Shown here piece by piece: positions 1-8,431 of a DNA stretch of 64,000 nt. Positions within the stretch are counted from its first letter, which is position 1, and each line of letters opens with the position of its first letter. The notes under the pieces were generated by a model. That model did no database searches. It saw nothing but the letters and a program-made list of their open reading frames with translations, and was not told the origin of the DNA. The stretch comes from Achromobacter pestifer (GTDB taxonomy: Bacteria; Pseudomonadota; Gammaproteobacteria; Burkholderiales; Burkholderiaceae_B). The DNA lies in contig NZ_CP053985.1 of assembly GCF_013267355.1 (NCBI RefSeq), positions 4,278,001-4,342,000 of the forward strand. Direction: 5' to 3'. The position numbers and the translations under genes are program-made.

Positions 1-346
1 GCAGCGCGCCCAGATCGCTGCGCAGCCACGCCTGCACCTGGCGGGCGCGGGCGCGTTGGCGCAGGTCGCGCGGATACAGCGCGGCATGCGCGGGGGCGGG
101 GAAGGCGTCTTCCAGGTACTCGGCGATGGCGCTGGATTCGGTCAGGCTGAAATCCGCATGCGTCAAGGCCGGCACGCGGGAGGTCAGCGCGCGGCTCTGA
201 TAGGGCTGCATGCGTTGCTCGCCCGCTTCCAGGTCGATGGGGCGCACCTCGAACGGCAGCTGTTTTTCAGTCAGCGCCACATAGGCCGACATGGCATAAG
301 GGCTGAGGAACAGGGAATCGACGAATAGCGTAAGCGGGGCGCCCAA
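1..346 (-). CDS. yfcF: Glutathione S-transferase, YfcF type (3' end outside window)
   Basis: Only the first 115 codons are present; the gene runs off the left edge. The protein has a thioredoxin-like GST N-terminal domain, with the cis-proline segment RVPAL (residues 57-61) and the glutathione-contacting TESSAIAEYLE block (69-79). The following RQRARARQVQAWLRSDL stretch is close to E. coli YfcF as I remember it. YfcF-type GSTs have glutathione-dependent peroxidase or transferase activity in the cytosol. No ATG exists upstream: an in-frame stop lies just before ATT-TTG, so TTG (346) is the likely start, with GGAG about 10 bases ahead. The substrate cannot be deduced. Confidence 0.82.
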   Translation of the reverse strand, partial: MGAPLTLFVDSLFLSPYAMSAYVALTEKQLPFEVRPIDLEAGEQRMQPYQSRALTSRVPALTHADFSLTESSAIAEYLEDAFPAPAHAALYPRDLRQRARARQVQAWLRSDLGAL

Positions 347-448
347 AATCTAGTCTCCGGTCAGACGGGTAACGGCATGCGCCGCGGCAGCAGGCCGCGG
401 ATACTTCAAAGCGTAACGCAACTGCGGCCGGCGTGTCGCGCCGGGGCC

Positions 449-778
449 TCAGTCGACGATGAAGAGCTTGGCGCCGACGGCGGTCGACGAGCGGTGCGGC
501 TCGGCTTGGTCGGCGACCTGGTAGCTCATGCCGGGCGTCAGCACGAACTGCCGGCCGTCTTCCAGTTCCGTGTGCAGTTCGCCTTCCAGGCAGAACAGAA
601 TGTGGCCCTTGCTGCACCAGTGGTCGGCCAGGTAGCCCGGCGTGTATTCGACCATGCGCACGCGCAGGTCGCCGAACTGCCGGGTGCGCCAATAGGCCAT
701 GCCGGTGTCGCCGGCGTGCTCGGTGGGTTCCACCTCGGACCAGTCGGTGGTGCCGAAGGGGATGTTGCTCATCTTCAT
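449..778 (-). CDS. DHCW-motif cupin fold protein
   Basis: A small 109-residue single-domain cupin. The conserved HWCSKGHILFCLEGEL segment (residues 53-68) contains the DHWC signature at 52-55 that gives this family its name, followed by the second cupin block around PGMSYQVAD. The histidines probably bind a metal, but the reaction is unknown. The start at 778 is supported by AGGA eight bases upstream; an alternative ATG lies two codons in (772). It stands between a GST and an acetyltransferase, all on the minus strand with gaps of about 50-100 bases. These may be one loose stress-related unit, but nothing proves co-transcription. Confidence 0.8.
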   Translation of the reverse strand: MKMSNIPFGTTDWSEVEPTEHAGDTGMAYWRTRQFGDLRVRMVEYTPGYLADHWCSKGHILFCLEGELHTELEDGRQFVLTPGMSYQVADQAEPHRSSTAVGAKLFIVD

Positions 779-831
779 GGTGATTCCTGCGTCGTGGTCC
801 GGACGCTACGGCGTCCGGCATGGAATGGATA

Positions 832-1323
832 CTACGCCAGCGCGGGCAGCTTCTTATGCCAGAACATGGCGCGGCCGGTGGTTTCGTCCAGGGCATAGCC
901 TTCGAAACCGAGCTTGCGGTACAGCCCCTGGGCGACCGCGTTGCCTTCCAGCACTTCCAGGGTGATCTTGCAGCAGCCCAGATCACGCGCCCGCTCTTCC
1001 AGCGCCGACAGCAGCGCCTTGCCCACCCCGCGGCCCTGGAATTTTTCCGCTACCCCCAGGTCGTGCAGATTGAGCAGCGGGCGGCAGGAGAATGTGGAGA
1101 AGCCTTCAAGGTAGACCGCGACGCCGGCGGCTTCGTTGTCGATGCGGGCCAGCAGCGCGCGCGCGGTGGGGCGGCGGGCCAGCTCGGCGATCAGGTTCTG
1201 CTGCGCGTAGGCGGGCAGGGGAGCATTGCCGCCCATGGGGCCGCTGGCGTATTCGTTCAGCATGGCCAGCACCTGGCGGCCGTGTTCGGGGTCGTTGAAG
1301 TCTACGTCGATGATTTCCAGCAC
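832..1323 (-). CDS. GNAT family N-acetyltransferase
   Basis: A 163-residue GNAT-fold protein. The acetyl-CoA pyrophosphate-binding loop reads QGRGVG (residues 96-101), preceded by the beta-4 strand LHDLGVAEKF and followed by the KITLEVLEGNAVAQGLYRKLGF block that ends most GNAT domains. The reading frame is open further upstream (to 1416), but GTG at 1323 has a good ribosome-binding site (CAGGAAC) and gives the usual family length. It should transfer an acetyl group from acetyl-CoA to a small molecule or protein amine. The acceptor cannot be predicted. Confidence 0.8.
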   Translation of the reverse strand: MLEIIDVDFNDPEHGRQVLAMLNEYASGPMGGNAPLPAYAQQNLIAELARRPTARALLARIDNEAAGVAVYLEGFSTFSCRPLLNLHDLGVAEKFQGRGVGKALLSALEERARDLGCCKITLEVLEGNAVAQGLYRKLGFEGYALDETTGRAMFWHKKLPALA

Positions 1324-1509
1324 GATCTGTTCCTGTGGGCTTGCCGTGGTCGGGGCTGGCGCATGCGGGCGCCAACCGGACATTATGCGCGATGCCAAAA
1401 GCCTGACAAGGCGCATTGAAAAATCGTCCCATAACCCCTATCTTCTTGATATCCCAGGCCGAACCCGGCGCAACCGGAGGCGGCCGCAACGCTTTGCCAA
1501 GGGCTGCAC

Positions 1510-2454
1510 ATGGAGTTCAAGGACTACTACAGCATTCTAGGGGTGGAGCGGGAGGCCTCCGAAGACGACATCCGGCGCGCCTACCGCAAGCTCGCCCGCA
1601 AATATCATCCCGACGTCAGCAAGGAAAGCGACGCCGAAACGCGCATGCGCGACGTCAATGAAGCCTATGACGTCCTGCGCGACAAGGAAAAGCGCCTGGC
1701 CTACGACAATCTCGCCGCGGGCGTATCGCCCGAGGGCAGCTTCCAGCCGCCGCCCGGCTGGGACGAGGGCTTCGAGTTCCACCGCGGCGCCGCGTCCGGC
1801 GACGAGGCCCAGTTCAGCGAATTCTTTTCTTCGCTGTTCGGCGGCCGCAACCGGCGCGGCGGCGCGCAGCAGCAACAGGAGTTCCGCGCGCGCGGCGAGG
1901 ACCACCACGCCGCGATCGAGGTGGACCTCGAAGACGCGCTCAAGGGCGCCACGCGCGACATCAGCCTGCGTTCCATGCAGATGGACGATCAGGGCCGCCC
2001 CCACATGCAGACCCGCACGCTCAGCGTGCGCATTCCGCCAGGCGTGCGCGAAGGCCAGTACATCCGGCTGGCCGGCCAGGGCATGCCCGGTTACGGCGGC
2101 GGCGAGAATGGCGACCTCTATCTGGAAGTCCGCTTCAAGCCGCATCCGCGCTACCGCGCCGACGGCCGCGATCTCTACATGACGCTGCCGGTGGCGCCGT
2201 GGGAAGCCGCGCTGGGCGCCAGCGTGCACGCGCCCACCCCGGGCGGCACGGTCGAGGTCTCGATTCCGCCGGGATCCGCCAACGGCCGCAAGCTGCGCCT
2301 GCGCGGCCGCGGCATTCCGGGCGATCCTCCCGGAGATCTCTACCTGGTGCTGGACCTGGTGTTGCCGCCCGCTGACAGCGAGGCGGCCAAGGAGGCCTAT
2401 CGCAAGTTGCAGCAGAACCTGCCCTTCAATCCGCGGCGCCACCTGGGGGTATGA
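1510..2454 (+). CDS. cbpA: Curved DNA-binding protein / DnaJ-like co-chaperone CbpA
   Basis: A 314-residue class B J-protein. An N-terminal J domain (about residues 4-68) carries the HPD tripeptide at 33-35, which stimulates DnaK ATPase. A G/F-rich linker follows, then two beta-barrel C-terminal domains (about 125-300) of the DnaJ C type. There is no zinc-finger region, which separates CbpA from DnaJ. CbpA binds curved DNA in the nucleoid and acts as a DnaK partner in stationary phase. Its stop overlaps the start of cbpM by four bases, so the pair is translationally coupled. It is slightly longer than the E. coli protein (306) as I recall it. Confidence 0.93.
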   Translation: MEFKDYYSILGVEREASEDDIRRAYRKLARKYHPDVSKESDAETRMRDVNEAYDVLRDKEKRLAYDNLAAGVSPEGSFQPPPGWDEGFEFHRGAASGDEAQFSEFFSSLFGGRNRRGGAQQQQEFRARGEDHHAAIEVDLEDALKGATRDISLRSMQMDDQGRPHMQTRTLSVRIPPGVREGQYIRLAGQGMPGYGGGENGDLYLEVRFKPHPRYRADGRDLYMTLPVAPWEAALGASVHAPTPGGTVEVSIPPGSANGRKLRLRGRGIPGDPPGDLYLVLDLVLPPADSEAAKEAYRKLQQNLPFNPRRHLGV

Positions 2455-2774
2455 CCATGAAAAAAATAGTCGTCACCACCGCCACGATCGTGGGCAAGTC
2501 CCGGCCTCTGTCCGCGGACGACCTGGCCCGCGCCTGCGGCGAGGAAGTCGAATGGGTCGTCCGGCTGGTCGAGGTCGGCATCGTCAACGCCAGCGGTCCC
2601 AGGCCCGCCGAATGGCGCTTCTACAGCACCGACCTGCAACGCGCGCTGGATGCCCGCCGCCTGGTGCGGGACTTCGGCGCCGGCTTGGACGCGGCTGCGC
2701 TGATCCTGGACCTGAGCCAAGAGGTACGTCGTCTGAAAAAGCAGCTGCGTGCGCTGGGGGGCGACGAGAAGTAG
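2451..2774 (+). CDS. cbpM: Chaperone modulator CbpM
   Basis: A 107-residue protein with a MerR-like winged-helix N-terminal half (ELARACG-type helix followed by the ARRLVRDFGAGLD helix) and a C-terminal helical end. This is the expected size and layout for CbpM, the specific inhibitor that binds the J domain of CbpA and blocks both its DnaK partnership and its DNA binding. The start overlaps the cbpA stop (ATGA), as in other cbpAM operons. Sequence identity in this family is low, so the assignment relies largely on this coupling and on size. Confidence 0.85.
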   Translation: MTMKKIVVTTATIVGKSRPLSADDLARACGEEVEWVVRLVEVGIVNASGPRPAEWRFYSTDLQRALDARRLVRDFGAGLDAAALILDLSQEVRRLKKQLRALGGDEK

Positions 2775-2824
2775 GGGGCAATGGGTAAACTAGCTGGTCG
2801 TGGAACCGTACAAGCGAAAATACC

Positions 2825-3538
2825 TTGGAGACTCCCTCCGCTTCCGCGCCCGCTCTTGCGGGCAGCGCCCGTATCGATGGCCTGAAGTCCTGCCTGCCCG
2901 TCATGATCGGCTACTTTCCAGTGGCCGTGACGTTTGGCATCGCCGGCGTGGCGGCAGGCCTGTCACCCCTGCAAGTGGTGCTGATCTCCGTGCTGGTCTA
3001 CGCCGGCGCCAGCCAGTTCCTGCTGCTTGCCTCGATCAAGGCCGGTACGCCGTGGCTGTGGGTGGTGGCGCTGTGTTCGCTGCTCAATGCCCGGCATCTG
3101 CTGTACGGCCCGCTGTTGTCGCGTTTCCTGCCCGCAGCGCTGCGCGACCGCCTGAAGGTCGCGTTCCTGCTTACCGATGAAGTCTTCGCCACCGCTTTCA
3201 ACCGCCTGCAGGCCGTGGAGCCCGCGGGCCGCCAGCGCTGGATGATTGCGCTGGGGCTGGGAGCCTGGCTGACCTGGATCGCCGGCACCGCCGTCGGCGT
3301 CTATGCGGGTGACGGACTGGAGCGCCATTACCCCATGCTGTCCCAGGTGATGCGCTTTGCGCTGCCCGCGCTGTTCATGGCCCTGGTGTGCCAGAGCGCC
3401 AAGCGGGGCATGGGCCTGCCCATCGTGGTGGCGGTGGCTGGCGCCGCTGCCGTGGCCGCGCTGGGCCATACCAGCCTGGCCATCCTGGCCGGCGCCGTGA
3501 TCGGCTGTGCCGCCTATCGCCTGAGGAGGTCCGCATGA
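2825..3538 (+). CDS. azlC: AzlC family branched-chain amino acid exporter, large subunit
   Basis: A 237-residue inner-membrane protein with about seven to eight hydrophobic segments. It opens with the AzlC hallmark around residues 20-60 (GYFPVAVTFGIAGVAAG, then VYAGASQFLLL) and also has the LNARHLLYG motif. With AzlD it forms a two-component exporter of branched-chain and possibly other amino acids. The start is probably TTG at 2825, since the first in-frame ATG lies inside conserved sequence. The stop overlaps the azlD start in an ATGA, showing coupled translation. The transported substrate is inferred from the family only. Confidence 0.88.
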   Translation: METPSASAPALAGSARIDGLKSCLPVMIGYFPVAVTFGIAGVAAGLSPLQVVLISVLVYAGASQFLLLASIKAGTPWLWVVALCSLLNARHLLYGPLLSRFLPAALRDRLKVAFLLTDEVFATAFNRLQAVEPAGRQRWMIALGLGAWLTWIAGTAVGVYAGDGLERHYPMLSQVMRFALPALFMALVCQSAKRGMGLPIVVAVAGAAAVAALGHTSLAILAGAVIGCAAYRLRRSA

Positions 3539-3882
3539 ATGCCGACGGACTGGGTTTCTGGGGCGCGGTGATCGCCATGGCGGCCATCACCTATCTGACC
3601 CGCGCCTTGCCCTTCATGCTTTCCGAGCGCAGCCGCCTGCTGCGCCATCTGTCGCGCGAAGGCTCGGCGCTGGCCGCGCTGGGGCCGTCGCTGCTGGCCG
3701 GGATCGCCGCAGCGGTGATCGTGCCCGACCTGCTGGCCGCCGGCGACCAGGCGGCGAACCTCGGCCCCTACGTAGGCGGCCTGGTCGTGACCGCCGTGGC
3801 GGCGCGCCTGGTCAGCAATGCCGGCGTCGCGGTGCTGCTGGGCATGGCGGGATACGGGGTGTTGCTGGCCTTGGCGGCGTAA
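3535..3882 (+). CDS. azlD: AzlD family branched-chain amino acid exporter, small subunit
   Basis: A 115-residue protein with about four membrane segments and the AzlD signature AITYLTRALPFML (residues 17-29), then ALGPSLLAGIAAAVIVP. The frame is open upstream inside azlC, but ATG at 3535 has the strong ribosome site TGAGGAGG nine bases ahead and overlaps the azlC stop. AzlD is the obligate small partner of AzlC. A GST gene follows after 42 bases on the same strand but is probably unrelated in function. Confidence 0.9.
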   Translation: MNADGLGFWGAVIAMAAITYLTRALPFMLSERSRLLRHLSREGSALAALGPSLLAGIAAAVIVPDLLAAGDQAANLGPYVGGLVVTAVAARLVSNAGVAVLLGMAGYGVLLALAA

Positions 3883-3924
3883 AGCCAGCGGAGCAAAATG
3901 GTCGGACTTCCATGGAGACCGACC

Positions 3925-4539
3925 ATGCTTACGCTTTATCATGCGCCGCGCTCGCGGTCGTTCCGGATACTCTGGCTGCTCGAAGAGTTGGGCGAGCCCT
4001 ACGACACCGAAATGGTGTCCATCCGCGGCAGCGACAGCGCGGGCCACATGCCCTCGGACTACATCGACATCCACCCGCACCGCAAGGTACCGGCCCTGGT
4101 GCACGACGGCGTGCCCGTCTTCGAGACGCCGGCAATCGCCCTCTATCTGACCGATCTGTTCCCCCAGGCGGGGCTGGGACCGGTGGTGGGCGACCCGCTG
4201 CGCGGTCCCTACCTGACCTGGCTGGCGTATTCCACCGGCGTGTTCGAGCCCGCCATGGCCGAGCGCGCCTTCAAGACGCCGCATCGAGGGGGCGCGCTGG
4301 GCTGGGGCTCGGCCGAGGAGGTCGAGCAGGTGTTGACCCGGGTCCTGCAGGCGCGGCCGTTTTTCCTGGGCGAGAAGTTCTCGGCGGTGGACATCGTGCT
4401 GGGCGGAACCCTGCAATACATGATGCAGGTGAAGGTCATGCCCGAGACGCCCGTGTTCACCGCCTATGCGGAGCGGCTGGGCGACCGCCCGGCCATGCAC
4501 CGCGCCCTGCAGCGCGACGGAGACATCGAGGAAGCCTGA
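3925..4539 (+). CDS. Glutathione S-transferase family protein
   Basis: A 204-residue GST-fold protein. The N-terminal thioredoxin-like domain begins LYHAPRSRSFRILWLLEELG, typical of beta-proteobacterial GSTs, with HRKVPALV (the cis-proline loop) and ETPAIALYL (the glutathione gamma-glutamyl contact) following. The helical C-terminal domain includes FLGEKFSAVDIVLGG, the N-capping box region of GSTs. ATG at 3925 is preferred over ATG 3898 because it places the first beta strand at the N-terminus and has GGAGA upstream. The substrate is unknown. Confidence 0.88.
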   Translation: MLTLYHAPRSRSFRILWLLEELGEPYDTEMVSIRGSDSAGHMPSDYIDIHPHRKVPALVHDGVPVFETPAIALYLTDLFPQAGLGPVVGDPLRGPYLTWLAYSTGVFEPAMAERAFKTPHRGGALGWGSAEEVEQVLTRVLQARPFFLGEKFSAVDIVLGGTLQYMMQVKVMPETPVFTAYAERLGDRPAMHRALQRDGDIEEA

Positions 4540-4555
4540 GGCGGCGCGCCAGGCG

Positions 4556-5209
4556 TTAACCGCGTCCGATGCGTGCGCTCAGGTCCGCCTGCCATTCCTT
4601 GGGGCGGCCCAGGTAGCGGCTGGGCTCCAGCATCTCGCAGACGCCATTGCGTTCCAGCGCCAGGGTGGGAAAGCCGCTGCCGCCGACTTGCGCCAGCAGC
4701 TTGCGGCTGGCAGCTATGTGCGCGGCGGTTTCGGCGCCCTGCGCTGCCGCGTAGGCGGCGCGGAAGGCTTCCGGGTCCAGGCCGATGTCGGTGGCCAGGG
4801 ACTGCAGCACGGCCGGATCGGCAATGCGCAGGCCCTGCACGTAGTGCGCGCGCTGGACGCGCTTGAGCAGGTCCAGCCCGCGGCCGGCCACCGTCTGCGC
4901 GGCCAGGATGGCGGTGGTGGGCGGCTCGGAATCGAACACCGCGCCCTCATCGCGCAACAGGCCGTTGTAATAATCGTCGCCGAAGGGCTGGCCGGTCAGG
5001 CCGGCGATGCGCTCGTCATGCGGCATGACGTAGCGGCGCAGCCTGTCGGTGACCGGCTGGCGGTTGCCGCCCGTCATCATGCCGCCGCCGTGCAGCGCGA
5101 TGTCCAGGCCGGGAACGGCGCGAGCCGCCTCCACCAGCGGGGCGGCGCCGTAGCACCAGCCGCAGAGCGGGTCGAAAATGTAATGCAGGGTGGGATTTGA
5201 GGTAGCCAT
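4556..5209 (-). CDS. DsbA family thioredoxin-fold oxidoreductase
   Basis: A 217-residue protein with no signal peptide, so likely cytosolic. It begins with a beta strand and the active-site motif DPLCGWCYG (CGWC at about residues 15-18), followed by a helical insertion and the cis-proline region SGFPTLAL. This is the layout of FrnE-like or HCCA-isomerase-like DsbA relatives rather than periplasmic DsbA. The start ATG at 5209 removes a low-complexity 21-residue extension present in the open frame. It converges with the upstream GST gene with only 16 bases between stops. The partner protein or small-molecule substrate is unknown. Confidence 0.83.
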   Translation of the reverse strand: MATSNPTLHYIFDPLCGWCYGAAPLVEAARAVPGLDIALHGGGMMTGGNRQPVTDRLRRYVMPHDERIAGLTGQPFGDDYYNGLLRDEGAVFDSEPPTTAILAAQTVAGRGLDLLKRVQRAHYVQGLRIADPAVLQSLATDIGLDPEAFRAAYAAAQGAETAAHIAASRKLLAQVGGSGFPTLALERNGVCEMLEPSRYLGRPKEWQADLSARIGRG

Positions 5210-5306
5210 GGCGCCATGGTAGACGCGGGCCGGGCCAGCTGGAAGCCTGGCGGGGTAGCCAGAGTGTTGCATCGGCCGTGCAGATTGCCTGCACGGCCGC
5301 TCGATA

Positions 5307-6782
5307 TCAACCGGCGATCTGCACGCCGATCCAGAACAGGCCGGCGGCCAGCAGCATCGAGGCGGGCAGGGTCAGTATCCAGGCCATCAGGATGTTGCGC
5401 ACTGTGCTGCCTTGCAGGCCGGTCTTGTTGGCGATCATGGTCCCGGCCACGCCGGAGGACAGCACGTGGGTGGTGGACACTGGCAGGCTGAAGACGTTGG
5501 CGATGCCGATGGCGCCCATGGCGGTCACCTGCGCGGACATGCCCTGCGCATAGGTCATGCCTTGCTTGCCGATCTTCTCGCCCACCGTCAGCACCACGCG
5601 GCGCCAGCCGACCATGGTGCCCGCGCCCAGCGCCAGGGCCACCGCCACGATCACCCAGAAGGGGGCGTATTCGGTCGTGGCCGTCAGGTCGGCGCGCAGG
5701 CGCTGCAGGTCGGCTCGCTCGCGGGCCGGCAGCCCTTCGATGCGCGCGACCTTCTTGGCCGTGTCGTCCAGGCAGAGCAGGTAGCGGCGCACGGAGATGC
5801 GCTTCTCGGCCGGCAGGTCGGCGTAGTTGGACACGCCGTGCAGATCGGTCTGCAGCGCGGCGATGGTCGGCATGGTCAGTTCGGGATCGCAGCGGAAGTT
5901 GCGCGGCAGTTCGGTGGTCGCGTCCACGCGCTTGAGCGCCAGGTATTCGCCCAGCATGGCTTCATTGCGCTGGTAGAACACGTTCAGGTGGTTGGCGGCG
6001 TCGCGGGTGCGTTCGATCTGGTAGGTGGTGCTGTTGGTGTCCAGCACGAAATTGGCGGGCACGATGCCGATCAGCACCAGCATGATCAGGCCAATTCCTT
6101 TCTGGCCATCGTTGGAGCCGTGCACGAAGCTCACGCCCATGGCCGACAGCACCAGCACCAGGCGGTTCCAGAAGGGCGGATGCTTTTTGTTGTCGATGGC
6201 GCGGCGCTGTTCCGGCGTCTTGTGCATCTTCGACAGCGGCAGCCAGCGCTTGAGCGCCAGCAGCAGGCCGCCCGCCACCAGGAAGCCAGCCACCGGCGAC
6301 ACCACCAGCGACAGGCCGATGTCGATGGCCTTGCCCCAATTGACGCCGTCCGCCAGCGGCAGGTCGGTGATCAGGGCGTTGGCCAGGCCCACGCCCAGGA
6401 TCGAGCCGATCAGGGTGTGCGAGCTGGACGCCGGGATGCCGAAGTACCAGGTGCCCAGGTTCCAGGCGATGGCCGCGGCCAGCATGGCGAACACCATGGC
6501 CAGCCCGCGGCCGGTATCCACGTTGATCAGCAGTTCCACCGGCAGCAGGTGCACGATGGCATAGGCCACGCCCACGCCGCCCAGCAGCACGCCCAGGAAG
6601 TTGAAAATGCCGGAAAGCACCACCGCCAGATGCGGCGGCATGGCCTTGGTGTAGATGACCGTGGCCACGGCGTTCGCCGTGTCGTGGAATCCGTTGATGA
6701 ATTCAAAGGCCAGGACGAAAGTCAGGGCCAGCGCAAGGCTGAGGCCAACCCAGAGGTCTAGGCCGTGGAATAGGTCGAACAT
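5307..6782 (-). CDS. pit: Inorganic phosphate transporter, PiT family
   Basis: A 491-residue inner-membrane protein with about ten to eleven membrane segments. Both halves carry the PiT family signature: FINGFHDTANAVAT near residue 28-41 and VSFVHGSNDGQKGIG in the middle, with a large hydrophilic loop between segments and a final GVQIAG tail. PiT proteins import phosphate together with a divalent metal (as metal-phosphate) using the proton gradient. It is the low-affinity partner of the Pst system and may work alongside the phosphonate genes of this window. It is transcribed alone, with an inverted repeat in its 5' region. Confidence 0.93.
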   Translation of the reverse strand: MFDLFHGLDLWVGLSLALALTFVLAFEFINGFHDTANAVATVIYTKAMPPHLAVVLSGIFNFLGVLLGGVGVAYAIVHLLPVELLINVDTGRGLAMVFAMLAAAIAWNLGTWYFGIPASSSHTLIGSILGVGLANALITDLPLADGVNWGKAIDIGLSLVVSPVAGFLVAGGLLLALKRWLPLSKMHKTPEQRRAIDNKKHPPFWNRLVLVLSAMGVSFVHGSNDGQKGIGLIMLVLIGIVPANFVLDTNSTTYQIERTRDAANHLNVFYQRNEAMLGEYLALKRVDATTELPRNFRCDPELTMPTIAALQTDLHGVSNYADLPAEKRISVRRYLLCLDDTAKKVARIEGLPARERADLQRLRADLTATTEYAPFWVIVAVALALGAGTMVGWRRVVLTVGEKIGKQGMTYAQGMSAQVTAMGAIGIANVFSLPVSTTHVLSSGVAGTMIANKTGLQGSTVRNILMAWILTLPASMLLAAGLFWIGVQIAG

Positions 6783-6828
6783 GGAGGCGGGGGAGGTTCC
6801 GGCGAGAGGAGCCGATTATTGCAGATTT

Positions 6829-6840
6829 GTGACCTGTCAC
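6829..6840. promoter_or_regulatory. Short inverted repeat upstream of pit
   Basis: GTGAC-CT-GTCAC, two perfect 5-bp arms, lies 46 bases upstream of the pit start and 46 bases past the end of the DltX-like gene. It could be a regulator site for pit. It is short enough to arise by chance, and the flanking bases do not form a Pho box. Confidence 0.25.
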
Positions 6841-6886
6841 TGGTTGCTTGCGGCTACCAAGTGCAGGCGGCGAACCCCGCCCGAAG

Positions 6887-7012
6887 TCAGAATTTCGAAT
6901 ACTGGAACTCGATTTCCATCGGTTTGCCCAGATTTGCGGACGTATCCGCCTGGATCACCATCACCGCCAGGACGCCCAGATACAGGAGGCATAGCCACAG
7001 GGTTCTTTTCAC
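6887..7012 (-). CDS. DltX-like membrane microprotein (41 aa)
   Basis: A 41-residue ORF starting with GTG, 13 bases after the dltD stop, with AAGGAC upstream as a possible ribosome site. It begins VKRTLW, has one membrane segment (about residues 4-20, LWLCLLYLGVLAVMVI) and a short polar tail ending EIEFQYSKF. The last six residues fit F-x-Y-x-x-F, like the FIYNEF C-terminus of Firmicute DltX as I recall it. The tyrosine of DltX is thought to carry the D-alanyl group between DltB and DltD. The position next to dltD supports this reading. Function is inferred from the motif and neighbour only. Short length makes chance a real alternative. Confidence 0.62.
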   Translation of the reverse strand: MKRTLWLCLLYLGVLAVMVIQADTSANLGKPMEIEFQYSKF

Positions 7013-7025
7013 GGTTGGCCGTCCT

Positions 7026-8150
7026 TCATGGGTAGAAAACTTCCGCGATCTTCTGGTTCACGCGCAGCCAGCCCAGTTCGCCCAGGTGCTGCACGTCCCG
7101 CAGCGTCCCCACTTCGAAGGGGGCGCTGTACATGTCCATGCAGCGCATGGCATAACGTTGGCACAGCGCTGCGACGTCCCGCTGCACTGGCCCGAAACGG
7201 TCCAGGTCCTTGAATACCAGCGGATGCAGCGGCTGCATGACGAACAGGGCGTTGACCCCGCGCTGGCGCAGCAGCGCCATCAGCGCGTCCAGTTCGCGCA
7301 GCTCGTCGCGGCCGGTCAGCGGCTGGGGCAGATAGGCGGTCTTGCCGCCCTCGGGAATGCTGCGCAGGTATTTATTGAAGAACTCGTCGCGCACGGCGTA
7401 GCGGTTGCCGCCCATCAGGGCCTGTTCGGCGCCCTGGGCCTGGGCGGCCAGCGCGTCCCAATCCACCACGCGGGCGGCCGCGGGCGGCCCTTCGCGTTCA
7501 CGTTCGGGGACGGGCGCGGCGTAGGCGGGGGCCCACAGGTCGATCAGGCGCTGGCGGAAGACATAGGCCTGTTCGGCCGCCATCGACCAGGCGACGCCCG
7601 CGTCGCCCTTGGCCTGCAGCCAGCGGACCACCTCCGCCCGGCCCTCGGGCTGCCGCAGCAGGCGCGGCAGCAGCGGGTTGGCGTGCTCCTTGAACTCATC
7701 GGGCCCCAGCCCGCCTTCGCCGTCGAACCAGCCCGGCGACAGCATCACCACCACGCGCGAGGCCGGCGACAGGTCTTCGGCCATCGCGGCCAGCACCAGT
7801 TGCATGCCCAGCGACTGGAAGCCCGAGTGGCCGTAGGCCAGCACCGGCATCTGCAATTCGTCGGCCAGATAGCGGTAGGGCACGAAGCGCAGGTCGTTGC
7901 TGGTCAGCTCCGACGAACCCAGGATCACCAGCCGGTCGCCCGTGCGCAAGGCCTGGCTCATGCGGGACAGGTTGCGCGTCTGCTCCTGCAGCGTGTTGCC
8001 CAGGTTGGGGATATAGATGCCCGGGGCGGCGGCCGGGACCGGTTCCGTCTTTAGCGCCAGGGCGTGCAGGGCGCCCCACCCGGCGGCAGCCGCCGCGGCC
8101 AGGGCCAGCGCCGCCGCCAGCGCATGCTGCCGTAGTGTGCGTTTGAACAT
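7026..8150 (-). CDS. dltD: DltD-like acyltransferase/esterase of envelope polymer acylation
   Basis: A 374-residue protein with an N-terminal membrane anchor (about residues 8-25) and a periplasmic SGNH/DltD domain. The nucleophile block is GSSEL (78-82), and the catalytic Asp-His pair is DVQH (352-355) near the C-terminus. In Gram-positives DltD completes transfer of D-alanine to teichoic acids. Bordetella has a dlt-like (dra) locus affecting envelope charge and peptide resistance. Here no dltA, dltB or dltC is adjacent: a MogA-like gene lies upstream on the other strand and pit lies downstream. The start ATG at 8150 precedes the hydrophobic anchor; the frame is open further upstream. Confidence 0.82.
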   Translation of the reverse strand: MFKRTLRQHALAAALALAAAAAAGWGALHALALKTEPVPAAAPGIYIPNLGNTLQEQTRNLSRMSQALRTGDRLVILGSSELTSNDLRFVPYRYLADELQMPVLAYGHSGFQSLGMQLVLAAMAEDLSPASRVVVMLSPGWFDGEGGLGPDEFKEHANPLLPRLLRQPEGRAEVVRWLQAKGDAGVAWSMAAEQAYVFRQRLIDLWAPAYAAPVPEREREGPPAAARVVDWDALAAQAQGAEQALMGGNRYAVRDEFFNKYLRSIPEGGKTAYLPQPLTGRDELRELDALMALLRQRGVNALFVMQPLHPLVFKDLDRFGPVQRDVAALCQRYAMRCMDMYSAPFEVGTLRDVQHLGELGWLRVNQKIAEVFYP

Positions 8151-8431
8151 GGGGAACCAATGCCGCGCGCGGCCCTCTCTATTGGGGATAGCTTTGTTAG
8201 CGGATGTTATCGAGCGGACATGGCTGGAACAAGCGCGGGAAAGCGGGGCCAAAGCCGATTCGCCTTTTTGCGACAGGGGCCATCGCCGGCGCGCTGTCCG
8301 GCGCCGCGATTCCCGCAGGGAAAGAATGCGATAGCATCCCTTTGGCGGGGTTCTTCTGGATTTCCATGATTGACCTCGCCCGCGGCCGCATCCGCGGCGC
8401 CCGAATGTTCCTCACCAAGATTGCGCAGCCC
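8151..8431. other. Divergent intergenic region between dltD and the MogA-like gene
   Basis: This 281-base stretch must hold the dltD promoter on the minus strand and the mog promoter on the plus strand. It is less GC-rich at 8175-8215. I see no convincing -35/-10 pair, operator or small gene. The plus-strand reading frame continuing upstream of 8432 has a composition unlike the conserved protein and is taken as non-coding. Confidence 0.4.
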
